The notes under the pieces are model-generated. The model was not told where the DNA came from. It did no database searches and saw only the letters and a program-made list of their open reading frames with translations. A DNA stretch of 64,000 bases from NCBI GenBank assembly GCA_020740775.1, contig JAHEWK010000029.1, positions 310,001-374,000 on the forward strand, in the 5' to 3' direction. Shown here piece after piece: positions 1-9,927 of the stretch (the first letter of the stretch is position 1; each line of letters starts with the position of its first letter). The translations under genes were made by a program, and so were the position numbers. Origin of the DNA: Ilyonectria destructans (taxonomy: Eukaryota; Ascomycota; Sordariomycetes; Hypocreales; Nectriaceae).

Positions 1-811
1 CAAAGCAGCAGCGCGGAAGGCCACAGAAGGAGAATGCAGACCAGACGTGCCACCACATCTAGCAAGATCCACAAGGATAAGACTAGCGATAACCAAGCAG
101 CGGCAAACAAGAACACTACCAGAAAGAGTCGGGAAATACTCGAAGCAGATAGACACGGCACTGCCAAGCAAGCATACCCGTACTCTATATGACCCGCTGA
201 AGAGGAAGGAAGCAGACGTACTGTCGCAGCTCCGCACCGGAATGGCGAGACTTAACAGCTTTCTGTGCAAGATAGGAGCAATGGAATCGGACACTTGCGA
301 ATGCGGGCAAGCATCAGAGACAGTGGAACACTTCCTATTCCGCTGCACAAAATGGACCGCGCAACGAGAAGGCATGCTGCGATGCTCACAGACAAAGATG
401 GGAAACCTATCATACTTCCTGGGAGGAAAGGCGGCGTCTGACGGTGACAAATGGGCGCCAGACATGCGGGCAGTACGGGCGACGATCAAATTTGCCATTG
501 CAACGGGGAGGCTTGACATGGACCAGAAGCCTCAGGCACACTAACTATTCAGATTGAATCCTACTAACATCATACAGTCTCATTTTGGCAGACCGTGCTT
601 CAGCTGCTGAGGATAGGATGCTGAACACTTGGAGAAATTGGCCTTCAAGCAGGCCTGTCACTGCATATACATCAGATTGGAACAGTCAGTAAAGTGAAAT
701 TGTGGGGCTTCGGGTGATTATGGAAGAACCGTACGAAACGAAAATAGCTTAGCGCAAAGGCCCTCTGGGGTGTGTCCCCCCGGGCGAAATAAAATCCATC
801 CATCCACTAGC
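1..811 (+). mobile_element. 3' part of a Tad-like LINE retrotransposon, copy A
   Basis: The coding tail (2-544, continuing from outside the window) is the C-terminal end of a LINE reverse transcriptase polyprotein. It ends in a cysteine/histidine cluster of the form CECG-x8-H-FLFRC, typical of Tad-like elements. A non-coding 3' region follows and ends at about 811 in CGAAATAAAATCC followed by ATCC repeats. The sequence is nearly identical to copy E at 47266-48083, so the family moved recently. The 5' part lies outside the window, so no target-site duplication can be checked. Confidence 0.85.
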
Positions 812-1946
812 CAACAACCACACCGTCACGATGTGATACCGCGACATCATGCGACCGCCTCGACCACCGGCGCAGGGCTCACTACGGAGATTTGAGGCCG
901 AACGGGTTGCCATCCCTGGTAGACGGCGGCTGAAAAGGCGCAAATAAGGAGTCGCAACCGAGCCCCGAGCCGTCCCCCGGCGGCCACAGCCCACTTGCCC
1001 TTACGAAGCCATCAAAGTTTATTTAGCCGTCAGGTAATTGACTTTTGGCTAGTAAAAGCACCACCACCATTCCGATAGAGTACGTCAGTAGCCAGAAAAA
1101 CGACCGATATAGGCACTCAGGCGCGCTACCTCGAATCAACGACATGTGATTAGGTTGGTAGTTCGCTTATTGGCAGACGAGGTGATCTGGTACCCAGGTA
1201 AGGTACTTAGATAGCTCAGGCGGGTAAGGTGGGTATGGAGCCGGGCTCACGGCGTCTGGCACACTCGGTCGTCAGAAAGCGCGGTTGTCGGCCACATATG
1301 AGTCCGATGCTGCATGATGCGATGGGCAAGTTCAGAAAACATGGGCCGGGAATGCTTGAAGTCTGAGATGTTGAGACGTCGTCTTGATGGGGGGGCGGAG
1401 ATTGGTCCGTGGGGCCCGACCTCCCTGTCGACACTCCCATCATGGAGTGACATCCATCCATCACATCTATCAGTCTGACATGAGGGGGAACTGCAGCGGA
1501 ATTCGCATCATCTGTGATGGGGAACCATCCAGCCATAATTCCATGAAATGTCTCCGTGGAAAACGACCTTCATTAGAGGGCCAATGGCACAAGAAGAGGA
1601 GGTTCTAGAAAAGCCCAAAGTCCGCTCCGCAGGCTAACTAGTAGCTTCAGCCCCTTTCGGTGTCCGCTAGCTTATAAAGCCAACCCCCAGGAGCAATTTG
1701 CACCCGAAGGCGCATGAACTTGCCAATGTGGCCGATTGCGTTAACTTCGTCTAAGTCGGCGAAAACAGAACGAATATAAAGATCGATTGATCCTGTGTTG
1801 TTTTTAAGTGGTTCACAAACTCATCGCACATTATCTCTTACAACACTCAGAAGTCGTCAAAAAGTCAGCCTGAAATCCTCGCTCATCCTCCATCATTCGA
1901 CTATACCACCATCTTCTCTTCTCCAAACCTCTCACCGTCCAGCATC
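812..1946. other. intergenic stretch with a diverged copy of the nitrilase upstream region
   Basis: No convincing gene is seen. Positions 1000-1155 repeat, in the same orientation, the sequence at 9697-9859 just 5' of the nitrilase gene; by eye the two are about 85% alike. The matching part begins at TTACGAAGCCATCAA and ends at GACATGTGATTAGGT. A TATA-like AATATAAAG lies at about 1774, some 170 bp upstream of the next gene. Confidence 0.5.
1000..1155 (+). repeat. direct repeat of the nitrilase 5' flank (copy 1)
   Basis: This segment matches 9697-9859 with small indels and scattered substitutions. Copy 2 sits directly before the nitrilase start codon, and copy 1 has no nitrilase behind it. 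It is probably a remnant of a duplicated or rearranged cluster, but a short dispersed repeat cannot be excluded. Confidence 0.7.
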
Positions 1947-3016
1947 ATGGCCATCATCGCTGTCGCAGGAGGCACTGGCAACCTCGGCCGCACTTTGGTC
2001 AAGGCCATCGTCGCCACCGGCAAGCACGAAGTTAAGATCCTTGGCAGAAAGGTATGTCTTGGAGGGAAAAACGATGTGTGATTCGTGATTACAGACTAAC
2101 CCCATCTCAAGGCCAACCCCGATCTCGAGAAGACACTTGGAGCCACCATCATCCCGGTTGACTACACTGACATTGCGGCAACGACCAAGGCCCTCGAGGA
2201 CAACAATGTTCACACGGTTGTCTCCGCCATGTCCATGCTCGTCTTTGGCGGCGTCCCTCCCGAAGTGGAGCTCATCCGCGCCGCTGACGCCTCCAAGACC
2301 ACCAAGAGATTCATCACCAGCGGCTGGGGCATCGCTCACACCGAAGAGTAAGTTTATCCACCCGTAATCAATCGTACTGACATGGCGAAAAGCCAAGCCA
2401 GCCAGATTGTCTCCGTCCCCCACAAGCTCAATGCCACAAAGGCTCTGAAGGAGACCAAGGATCTCGAGTACACTGTTGTCCACAACGGCATGTTACTCGA
2501 CTACTGGACCACCAAGCCTTCAGAAATGTCGTCCTTCAGTCTTGTCGTCGACGCGGCGCACAAGGTCGCGGCCATCCCGGGCGATGGAAACACGCCCGTC
2601 GCCTTCACTCACACCTCTGACGTCGCCGAGTACGTTACCGCCCTCCTGGATGCCGAGGAGTGGGACGCCGACTCGACCATTGTTGGCGACAAGGTGACCT
2701 GGAACGAATTTGTGAAGCTGGCTGAGGCCGCCCACGGTAAGTCGTTTATCACCTCGCAGTGTGGATCTCTGCTAACACCGTGTCAGGCGCCAAATTCGAC
2801 GTGAGGTACGACAGCCTGGGGGACCTCAAGAACGGCAAGGTCACGGAGCTGCCGAGTCAGGTTGCCGCGTACCAATTTGTTCCGAAGGAGATTTTCCAAG
2901 GATTTTGCATCACTTTTGGTCAGTGGTTCGCCTCTGGTGCTTTCGACCTGACTCCCTCGAAGGTCCTGCCTGGTCTCAAGCCCCTGACTGTCAAGGAGGC
3001 TCTGGAGTACAAGTGA
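1947..3016 (+). CDS. NmrA-like/isoflavone-reductase-type NAD(P)-binding protein
   Basis: Four exons (1947-2051, 2112-2347, 2393-2736, 2787-3016) give 304 residues. The three introns are 60, 45 and 50 bp, with GT-AG ends. The protein opens with the Rossmann dinucleotide motif VAGGTGNLGRTLVKA, followed by a basic stretch (KILGRK) that would suit NADPH. Later segments such as VVHNGMLLDYW and TSDVAEYV fit the NmrA/PCBER family of atypical short-chain reductases and NADP-sensing regulators. Length is normal for the family (about 300). It is cytosolic, with no signal peptide or membrane segment. All exons join in frame, so the gene looks intact. Its substrate is not visible. It lies about 4 kb upstream of the molybdenum enzyme, separated by transposon relics, so cluster membership is uncertain. 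Confidence 0.85.
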
Positions 3017-3212
3017 TCCTGTAACGTGACTTTAATAGGTAGATAATGATACGCACGTTTACATGGTTCACCTTGCTGTTGAAAAGAATTAAAGGTACAC
3101 TATCATGTAGTCGATGCAGTAGTGAACCGAACAGCAAAGACATGCATCACAGTTAAGTACGTCGAGGAGGAGAGACACAGTGTCATGATGTAGAGGGTTT
3201 GGTGTTACACAC

Positions 3213-3222
3213 ACACACACAA
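3213..3222. repeat. short AC microsatellite
   Basis: A run of about seven CA dinucleotides lies downstream of the NmrA-like gene. No function is implied. Confidence 0.6.
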
Positions 3223-3262
3223 GTTTATTACGCCTGGTGGCCTAGAGCCAATAAGGCACTCT

Positions 3263-3520
3263 TTGCTATTGTACATGGTCGCTTCCTGTGGTTTGTCCAA
3301 ATCTCCCAAAGCCCATACGTACCACCCAGGGATGGATTTCGAACATGCTCATGATGAAATCACACGAGCATTGCTAGAGAAGAGAGTGTTTCTAGCGTCA
3401 GGGCAAGATTTTGGTGCAGAGAAGCCGGGATGGTTCAGCATCGTCCTCGCTCATGAAGATGACTATTTGCAAGAAGTATTAGATAGGATAGTTGCGGCGC
3501 TTGTGATACGTGAAAAACCA
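3263..3520 (+). pseudogene. relic of the C-terminus of a PLP aminotransferase/C-S-lyase-like gene
   Basis: The reading frame contains ALLEKRVFLASGQDFGAEKPG, then WFSIVLAHEDDYLQEVLDRI. This closely parallels the C-terminus of the aminotransferase at 8216-9481 (ALLDRKVLLAAGEQFGAEKPG). Only about the last 60-70 residues of the family can be recognised. No start, PLP lysine or upstream domain is present. This is a decayed second copy or paralog, in the opposite orientation relative to the copy-2 locus. Confidence 0.75.
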
Positions 3521-3770
3521 GTCTTGGGCCTGGTGCTTAAGACTGGCATTATATGTAACATCACGTGAGAAAGGAGACCTTATGCTCCCGTCCTCAACTG
3601 TAGTCTTAGCTCGTCATCCATCTTTCTACATCTACATGACAACCACACTTTATGTGACCTCCGCGGTATATTCGCATCAGCTTGGGGCATAATGAATACC
3701 GCAATGGCTCCATTCAATTGAAATTAGTGACGCTCCTGGCTTGTCATCTGAGAACTTCGAGGCTCTGACC

Positions 3771-4883
3771 CAGGGTTGGAAATCGATCGACTGATCGATT
3801 TGATCGATTCGATTAATCGATTCGATTTCGATTTCGATCGATCGATCCAACCTGTCAATCGATCGATATCGTATCGATCAAACCTCCAATCGATCGATTT
3901 GATCGTCGATCACCACGGACTTCGGAGGTGTCCCGGGTAGGTTGCGCATGGCAGCTCATAGTATGATACGCGACGAATCTGTCGCCGGACGCGTCTACCC
4001 TGGCAAGTCGTCAGGGGCCCCAGGCAGCTACACGCGACGCGTGGCAGCAGGAAATGACCCATCGTATGAGTGCCATTTGCAATTCCGCCAATGCCTGGTT
4101 CAATGGACTCTGTACGCGTCGCAACCAGAAATTATCTCGGGTCTTGGCTTGTCCGAGTAGAGCATATACAGGTTCGACCTTATCAGCCTCGCAGCATTCG
4201 ATTCGACCTCCTCTACACTGTTTGCGGACTCTTCCTATCACTATGGACTCGTTTGATGAGGACATAGAGGCTGCCTCCTCTACGCCGCCGCCTTCCGAGC
4301 CGTCAACTAGTTCAGCCTCAACGAAATATACACTCATCAGATTTCCAGATTATGAGGCTTGGACGACTGATAAATTCAGGCGGTTCCCCGGTTTCACGAT
4401 AGGTCACGACCCTTCTCGAGAGCGGACATGGTGGTGGCAGTTTGGATTCAGAATGAAGGACAACAGGTCACGGCCCCACAAGATCGTATGGATCTGCGAG
4501 AGATGTTTCCTCCGGAACAGGCCGAAGACTACAGATTATGTCTACATCGCTTCAACTGGCGGAGGCATTGTCCGACATCTGAGAAAGAAGCACAAGGTCG
4601 TGGTTTGTGTCATCCCTCCGTGTCCCATGTCCACGTCGTTCGATAATGCCCGCTAACTTGTCAGCCACCTTCGCAATGTGCAGGCCCCGTTGCCGGAAGT
4701 GGAGGTACGATCACCGTAGATAGTAACAACGAAGACCAGCATTGATCGATTTGATCGCCGATCGACGTCGATCGATCGATTTCAATTAGTGATCGATCGA
4801 TATCGATCGATTGGAAGTGACGATCGATATAAATCGATCGATCAGGGCTCGGAATCGATCTGTACGATCGATTTCCAACTCTG
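3771..4883 (+). mobile_element. deletion-derivative hAT-like DNA transposon with ATCGAT-rich ends
   Basis: The ends form a terminal inverted repeat: the left starts CAGGGTTGGAAATCGATC, and the right read in reverse is CAGAGTTGGAAATCGATC. About 130 bp inside each end is saturated with the self-complementary word ATCGAT (3780-3910 and 4741-4875). The interior holds only the start of a transposase. CAG-starting termini with dense subterminal repeats are usual for hAT elements. The 8-bp target duplication expected for hAT is not found (CTCTGACC against TGAAAGGC), so the insertion is old or its ends have been rearranged. Confidence 0.65.
4243..4656 (+). pseudogene. N-terminal fragment of a hAT transposase with a BED-type zinc finger
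   Basis: From ATG 4243 the frame encodes an acidic, Ser/Pro-rich leader. A block [11 protein letters not shown]...[14 protein letters not shown] follows, with C-x2-C and H-x4-H spacing as in BED zinc fingers of hAT transposases. The catalytic RNase-H-like core and the hAT dimerisation region are absent. The end near 4600-4667 has a possible intron (GTTTGTGT...GCTAAC...CAG). The protein would bind element ends but could not catalyse transposition. Confidence 0.6.
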
Positions 4884-5794
4884 TGAAAGGCTGATAAATA
4901 TTGTCATCAACGATGACAGTTGCCACCTATTGCCACAGGCTTAGCAAGCAGCTTCCAGTTGATTCCACATAGCACAGAAAAGGCATATAGAGCTTGCTCC
5001 AAAACCTCAAGCAGCAAGCGGGAGACACAGAGCAGTTAGACAACAAGATGAATCACACACAATTCACCCCAATATCTGACAATATCCTGTAAGTCAGACC
5101 ACCTTTCCTCACCAAAATCGATCAAAATGCTATGAATTATTTAATTATAGAAAATAGTTATAATATTTTAAAAAAGTCTATAGTTATAGCTTATTTAAAA
5201 GCTATTTAAAATTAATATAAGCCTTTTTTTAGTTTTTAATAAGCTGCTTTAGCGGTGGAAAGGGACGATAGCCAACACCCAACTCAACAGTCTCTTTTAG
5301 GTGACTGCACAGAAAAGCGTCGCACAGGCGTCTTGCAAGGTCAGCCCGAAGCTGCACCAGACTACGCGTATGTGGTCGGATTGATCTGAGGCTTATGTCT
5401 CCTAATAGGGAACCATCTAATTAGATGCTCTATCGGGTCGGTCGCAGGAAATAATAGTGGCAAGGCATCGATAAGGTCCGTGGCAGCTCGTCAAATGGCA
5501 AAGTGGTAGACAGAGGCTGGACAAGGATCGTGAAGGCAGTCGTAAAAGTCTCGTAAAATCTCTCAAAATCAAGTGCAAAAGTATTCATTAACTCTCACAA
5601 TGAGGACCTCGAAGACCTCTGTCCTTCCTAGACTCTAAAGAAAAGTCGCGGGAAAGATGCCTCTCTCTTCCTTCCTGCGTTCCTCCCTCCCCTTTTTATC
5701 CCTAGCGAGACCCAGCTAGCGACCAGCTAGCCTAAGGGTCCCAGACCGCCCGCCACAACAGTCAGACGCGTCACAGAATCAGAGCTCGTGACAG
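4884..5794. other. non-coding stretch with an AT-rich island and an LTR-like 3' segment
   Basis: Positions 5130-5240 are strongly AT-rich, as left by RIP. From about 5240 to 5792 the sequence ends in AGAGCTCGTGACA, the same terminal word as the solo LTR just downstream. It also has a pyrimidine-rich CTTTTTATCCC patch, and it may be the 3' part of an older, related LTR. No open frame of note is present. Confidence 0.4.
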
Positions 5795-5799
5795 TAAAT

Positions 5800-5962
5800 T
5801 GTCACGGTGTGTATTTTGGATAACTGGGCGTGTAATTGTTATAGCAATATCCTTCTAGCTACTTAGCATAAAGGAGGTACAGGGACTCAGAGCGGGGACC
5901 TGACGCAATCAAGAACAGACATACACCCAATCAGACACTACAGACAATCTGGGCTCGTGACA
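5800..5962. repeat. 163-bp solo LTR with 5-bp target duplication TAAAT
   Basis: The segment begins TGTCACGGTG and ends GGGCTCGTGACA, giving TG...CA termini with an inverted TGTCACG/CGTGACA core. It is flanked on both sides by TAAAT (5795-5799 and 5963-5967). That is the structure of a solo LTR left after recombination between the two LTRs of a retrotransposon. Confidence 0.85.
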
Positions 5963-6000
5963 TAAATAGCCTAGCGTACTTGGCCCTATGAGGTTAGGCC

Positions 6001-6034
6001 TCCCAGGCGGAATAAATTTCATTCATTCATTGGT
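6001..6034 (+). mobile_element. LINE 3'-tail-like fragment
   Basis: TCCCAGGCGGAATAAATTTC followed by ATTC repeats parallels the terminal signature of the window's LINEs (CGGGCGAAATAAAATCC plus ATCC repeats). It is diverged, and no LINE coding sequence is attached. It is probably the very end of a related, 5'-truncated LINE insertion. Confidence 0.5.
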
Positions 6035-7072
6035 AGGCGGCTTGCCCCACGATGCCAACAGGTAGTCCCTGACTGTCCATGGCTGAACAGTCAGGAGGCA
6101 GAGAAATACCATCTTACAACGGAGGGCTCTTTCAAAAGTTGTGTCCTGGCGCTAGTTTAAAACGGGAAATCTGACGGCTGTGGCTGTGTTAAGTACATCA
6201 ATTACTTCCTCTGGTGTCTCATCTACTGAAGGCCACTAATTTTACAGAAGCTTATTCTCACTAAGTGATATTCTAGTCCCCCTATCGCCCCTAAAACTAT
6301 AGGGGGCATAGCAGCTAACTCATTGTGGCTGGTTTCTGCACCTTGTACCTCAGGTAACTGACAAGGATTGAGGGATGTGGCGCATTTAGCGCTGGACATG
6401 ACTTTTGAAAGGACCCTCCGTATGTACGGTACACTTTGCAAGTCGCCGACCCCACGCGCTACCAATGAACGTGCCCACCATGTGCTCTGGTGGAGCACCG
6501 TGTCGCGACTCCACGACGCGCTATTCCATCGATACACGAGTTCAATGACGCAAGTGGGGCACTACGCCGACTGGCCAACCCCACGCATGTGTCTGCGCCA
6601 GCAGCAAGAGCCGGTGTCAGAGCCGGAGCCGGGAGCCAGAGGCCGCACCAGAGCTCAATGAAAGTAGTAGCTCGACTCGTATCTTTATGAAACCATGAGC
6701 AGGGCCTCCGTAGGCCTCAGTCAATCATTGAATTGGGGGGGTGTATCGTGAGAGGTCGTGATGCTGGGAGACGAATTTTGGAAGAGGAACCCTTTACTTG
6801 GTGACGTACATATGGACGCTAGTCTCTTGGCAAGACAAATAAATACACCTCCGTAATCTGGCCGAATCCGGGGACCAGAAGTGTCCTCCGGATTAGTAAT
6901 GGATACCAAATTTGACCATGAAGTAATACCGGAGCCGAAAGGGGACGACCAATTTGATGGGAGCGGATTTGTATGCTGTTCATTCTGAGCAACAAAGGTA
7001 AGTAGGTGGCGGCATTCGTTCATTCCGGGCCTTCAAGCTAGAAGTTCAAGGTCTGATAGCCCAAACCTCACA
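6035..7072. other. intergenic stretch, nothing recognised
   Basis: Open frames of 60-105 codons occur on both strands around 6220-7020, but none has recognisable domains or gene-like structure. The last part is the promoter side of the molybdenum enzyme gene. Confidence 0.4.
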
Positions 7073-8149
7073 ATGCCGACTACATCAGTCAGCTTTGCCG
7101 GCTTCGAGCCAGCATACTCGGCGGTTCCTGAGAAAGGCGGGGAGCGTGAGGCATGTCTTGGCATGGATCCAAATGGCTTCACAATAAGGCATCCGCCCGC
7201 TCCTCACCAGCTTTCCGACTTTTGCACATCCGAAGATCAATTGTTTCTGACAATCCATATGGGCGCCGCCGTCGTCGACGTTGACAAATGGATTCTTGTC
7301 ATCGACGGCCTTGTCCAGCACCCTTTCGCCCTGACATTCGACCAACTACGCAATCTACCCACCTCTTCCATCACTTCTTTCCATGAATGTTACGGCAATC
7401 CAACAAAGCCTCCCACGGAAGCACTGTGGCGCATCGGCAATGTCATTTGGACCGGCATCCGTCTGTCACACCTCCTTGGCCTTGCTCAACCCCTGGAAAA
7501 TGCACAGTTTGTGTGCTCAGATGGACTGGATCATGGGACATTTGCCGGGGTCACCTCGGATCGATATCAGAAAGATCTACCTCTATCGAAAGCGTTGGGA
7601 CCCGAGGTACTGGTAGCATTCGCAATGAACGGCCAACCTCTGGGCAAGGAAAGAGGCGGACCCGTACGACTCGTGGTACCAGGTTTTTTCGGCACCAACT
7701 CGACAAAGTGGCTTTGCCGGTTGACTCTGCAAGATAAGAGAGCTTCCGGTCCTTATACCACGACGTTTTACAACGAGATCGATTCGGAGGATACACTCAA
7801 ACAAAAGACACGACCCGTCTGGGCCGTCGAAGTAAACTCTATGATCGTGTCGCCAGCGCCAGGCACGGTTGTCCATCAGCCCAAGGTGGCGGTCGAAGGC
7901 TGGGCGTGGTGCCATGAGCCTGTAATGAAGGTTTACGTGAAGCGGGCATCAGAACAGCAATGGATCGAAGCAACGGTGACAGAGAGAGATGGCTTCAGCT
8001 GGCAGAAGTGGAGAGCTTTGTTGGTGCTGCCCAACGGGGAGCATACCCTGGTGGCTCGGGCGGTATCTTGTTCCGGCCAGGAGCAGCCACTGGCAGGGAG
8101 GAGGAACCACACACATCATGTAAAAATAGTGGTTGCGAGCAACAACTAA
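7073..8149 (+). CDS. sulfite-oxidase-like molybdopterin oxidoreductase
   Basis: Single exon, 358 residues. The oxidoreductase molybdopterin-binding fold covers about residues 50-220. Cys106 in SFHECYGNP aligns with the molybdenum-ligating cysteine of sulfite oxidases and plant-type nitrate reductases. Arg120 (ALWRIGN) and the block GPVRLVVPGFFG...STKWL (about 197-213) are family hallmarks. Residues about 245-350 form the Mo-cofactor oxidoreductase dimerisation domain (PKVAVEGWAW, HTLVARA). There is no cytochrome b5 domain and no targeting peptide. The reaction would be a two-electron oxidation or reduction at Mo, possibly of sulfite or an organic S- or N-oxide; the substrate is unknown. It converges with the aminotransferase gene, with 66 bp between the stops. 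A MOSC gene, also tied to Mo-cofactor chemistry, lies 12 kb away. Confidence 0.9.
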   Translation: MPTTSVSFAGFEPAYSAVPEKGGEREACLGMDPNGFTIRHPPAPHQLSDFCTSEDQLFLTIHMGAAVVDVDKWILVIDGLVQHPFALTFDQLRNLPTSSITSFHECYGNPTKPPTEALWRIGNVIWTGIRLSHLLGLAQPLENAQFVCSDGLDHGTFAGVTSDRYQKDLPLSKALGPEVLVAFAMNGQPLGKERGGPVRLVVPGFFGTNSTKWLCRLTLQDKRASGPYTTTFYNEIDSEDTLKQKTRPVWAVEVNSMIVSPAPGTVVHQPKVAVEGWAWCHEPVMKVYVKRASEQQWIEATVTERDGFSWQKWRALLVLPNGEHTLVARAVSCSGQEQPLAGRRNHTHHVKIVVASNN

Positions 8150-8215
8150 GTTCTCATTCGACACTTACACTGATCTTCAAGTAGTGAAGTGTGTTCAGTC
8201 GGAACAGCAACCAAT

Positions 8216-9481
8216 TTAACTTTCCAAGGCCAAGGAGATTCTACGCAGTCCCTCGTTCAGGTCTTGCCGAGCGAGGGAGTACACCAGTCGAAACCAACCT
8301 GGTTTCTCGGCTCCAAACTGTTCACCGGCGGCGAGAAGTACCTTTCGATCCAAAAGCGCCTTCGCCAACGATGCCAAAGCGTCTTCCGCAGTCTTTTCGG
8401 GGTGGCGTGCCCTGCACGCTGTTCCCAGATCCACCCAGATGAAAAACGCGGCGTTGCTTCCAGGCGCCACAGGAATTTGGTAGCTTTTCGCCCATTCAAA
8501 TACCACTGCAAAGTGCTCTGCCAGCTTCAGATGGTTGTCCGTTATATATGCATCGACCCACGCCGTATCCTCGAGGATAGCGGCCACGGATGCCTCGGCG
8601 AGGGAGGCAGCCGAACTGTGAATCGAGGAGAAGGCGATCGCGGCATGGAGATCTCTGTTGTGCTGGGATATTACGGCTCCGACACGAAGACCGTTGGCTC
8701 CGAAGTCCTTGGACGTTCCCCAGACAATATGTACAAGCGAGGGATCGATAATATCCGTAGTGTCGATAGACAGACAAGAGTAGAAACGCTCTCCTTGACC
8801 CCAGACGGAAAGAGCGTATATCTCATCGCTGACGAGGTGGATTTGGTACTTCTGGCAAAGTTGCATCAGCCTGACGATGGTATCGCGAGGAAAACACCGG
8901 CCAAGGGGGTTGTGTGGGTTGCAGAGGATGAGTCCCTTGACCTTTTGGCCCTTCTCCTGCGCCTTGAGCAAAGCTTCCTCGTACTTCTCTACGGCTACTG
9001 ACCCGAAAGGGTCAACGTCTCCAAATGACACCGATGTGATGTTGACATGCATTCTGCCACCAAAAGTCGTGACGAAGGCCCGAAAATAGGGTTTGCCCAG
9101 AAGGAATACCTCGCCAGGATCTGCGATAGCCCAAGCGAGCTGCTCCAGGGCCGAACAACAGCCATTTGTAATGGTGATATGAACCGCTTCGAGGGCGAGG
9201 ACCGGCTGGAGCCGCCTCGTAAGAAATGCCGACATGACAGATTTGAGTCGATTGGATCCGGTGGTGCCGTCGCCGTAAGTTAACATGTGAGGCGTATGCT
9301 CGAAGCCGTCAAGGAGGCGAGGTAGCAGACGGGCATGCATCAAAGCATTCTCGGCCATTGCGAGGCTCACGAAGCCGGAAGGATTGTCGTCCGGGTGCTA
9401 GAGGTTCTTTAGATCGTCCCACAGGAGCGTGGCGCCGTTGGTCGAGGCAGCATCACGGCCGCGAATTGACAGAGATGCCAT
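8216..9481 (-). pseudogene. PLP-dependent aminotransferase/ACC-synthase-like or C-S-lyase-like gene with an in-frame TAG
   Basis: From the ATG at 9481 the frame reads MASLSIRGRD and continues to LWDDLKNL. It then meets TAG at 9400-9398 (codon 28) and runs on in the same frame with HPDDNPSGFVSLAMAEN to the stop at 8216. Family members carry a residue at that site (often Tyr). Read through, the product would be 421 residues, normal for fold-type I class I/II aminotransferases. PLP features are intact: LCNPHNPLGR, SDEIY, the Schiff-base lysine in WGTSKDFGANGLRVG, and the C-terminal arginine in GWFRLVY. Fungal relatives include ACC-synthase-like enzymes and the C-S lyases of epipolythiodioxopiperazine clusters. 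Restart at the methionine at 9358 would lose the N-terminal segment. Either a null allele or a base error is possible. Confidence 0.85.
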
Positions 9482-9696
9482 AGTTCCAAGATATTTGTGG
9501 CGTCGCCGATTTTAAGCAAGAGAGGTCAAGATCTGATCTGGTGGTTCAAATCGAGGATCAAGAATTGCAGACTAAAATCTCAAGCCCCCAATGCTGATGC
9601 TACCATAGAGATAGGACCGGGCTTGAGAATATGTAGAATGGTGCCTCTATTAGTGCTTGCGCTAAGGGGATTAGATCTGGTCCCGAATATTTATAC

Positions 9697-9859
9697 CTTA
9701 CGAAGCCATCAAGGTTTATTTAGCCTTCACGTACTCCGTAATTGACTTCTAGCTAGCAAAAGCACCGCCACCATTCCGATAGAGTACGTCGGAGGCCAGA
9801 AAAACGACCGATGAAGGCACTTAGGCGCACTGCCTCGAATCAACGACATGTGATTAGGT
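9697..9859 (+). repeat. direct repeat of 1000-1155 (copy 2, nitrilase 5' flank)
   Basis: It matches 1000-1155 in the same orientation and ends about 70 bp before the nitrilase ATG. It may include nitrilase promoter sequence. The region 9482-9927 lies between the divergent aminotransferase and nitrilase starts and would act as their shared upstream region. Confidence 0.7.
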
Positions 9860-9927
9860 ACTATGTCATAAATTCAACGCGGACCCTTTCACGATTGACT
9901 CATCGTCAATCACGCCGAACCCTAACC

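Noticed and set aside
749..1608. Overlapping open frames downstream of LINE copy A
   Set aside because: They have no domains, no splice-like structure and compositional bias only; they appear to be chance frames.
3763..4891. 8-bp target duplication for the ATCGAT-rich hAT element
   Set aside because: The flanking 8-mers CTCTGACC and TGAAAGGC do not match.
6223..7023. Frames of about 100 codons before the molybdenum enzyme gene
   Set aside because: Both strands are open over the same region with low-complexity peptides; no gene can be supported.
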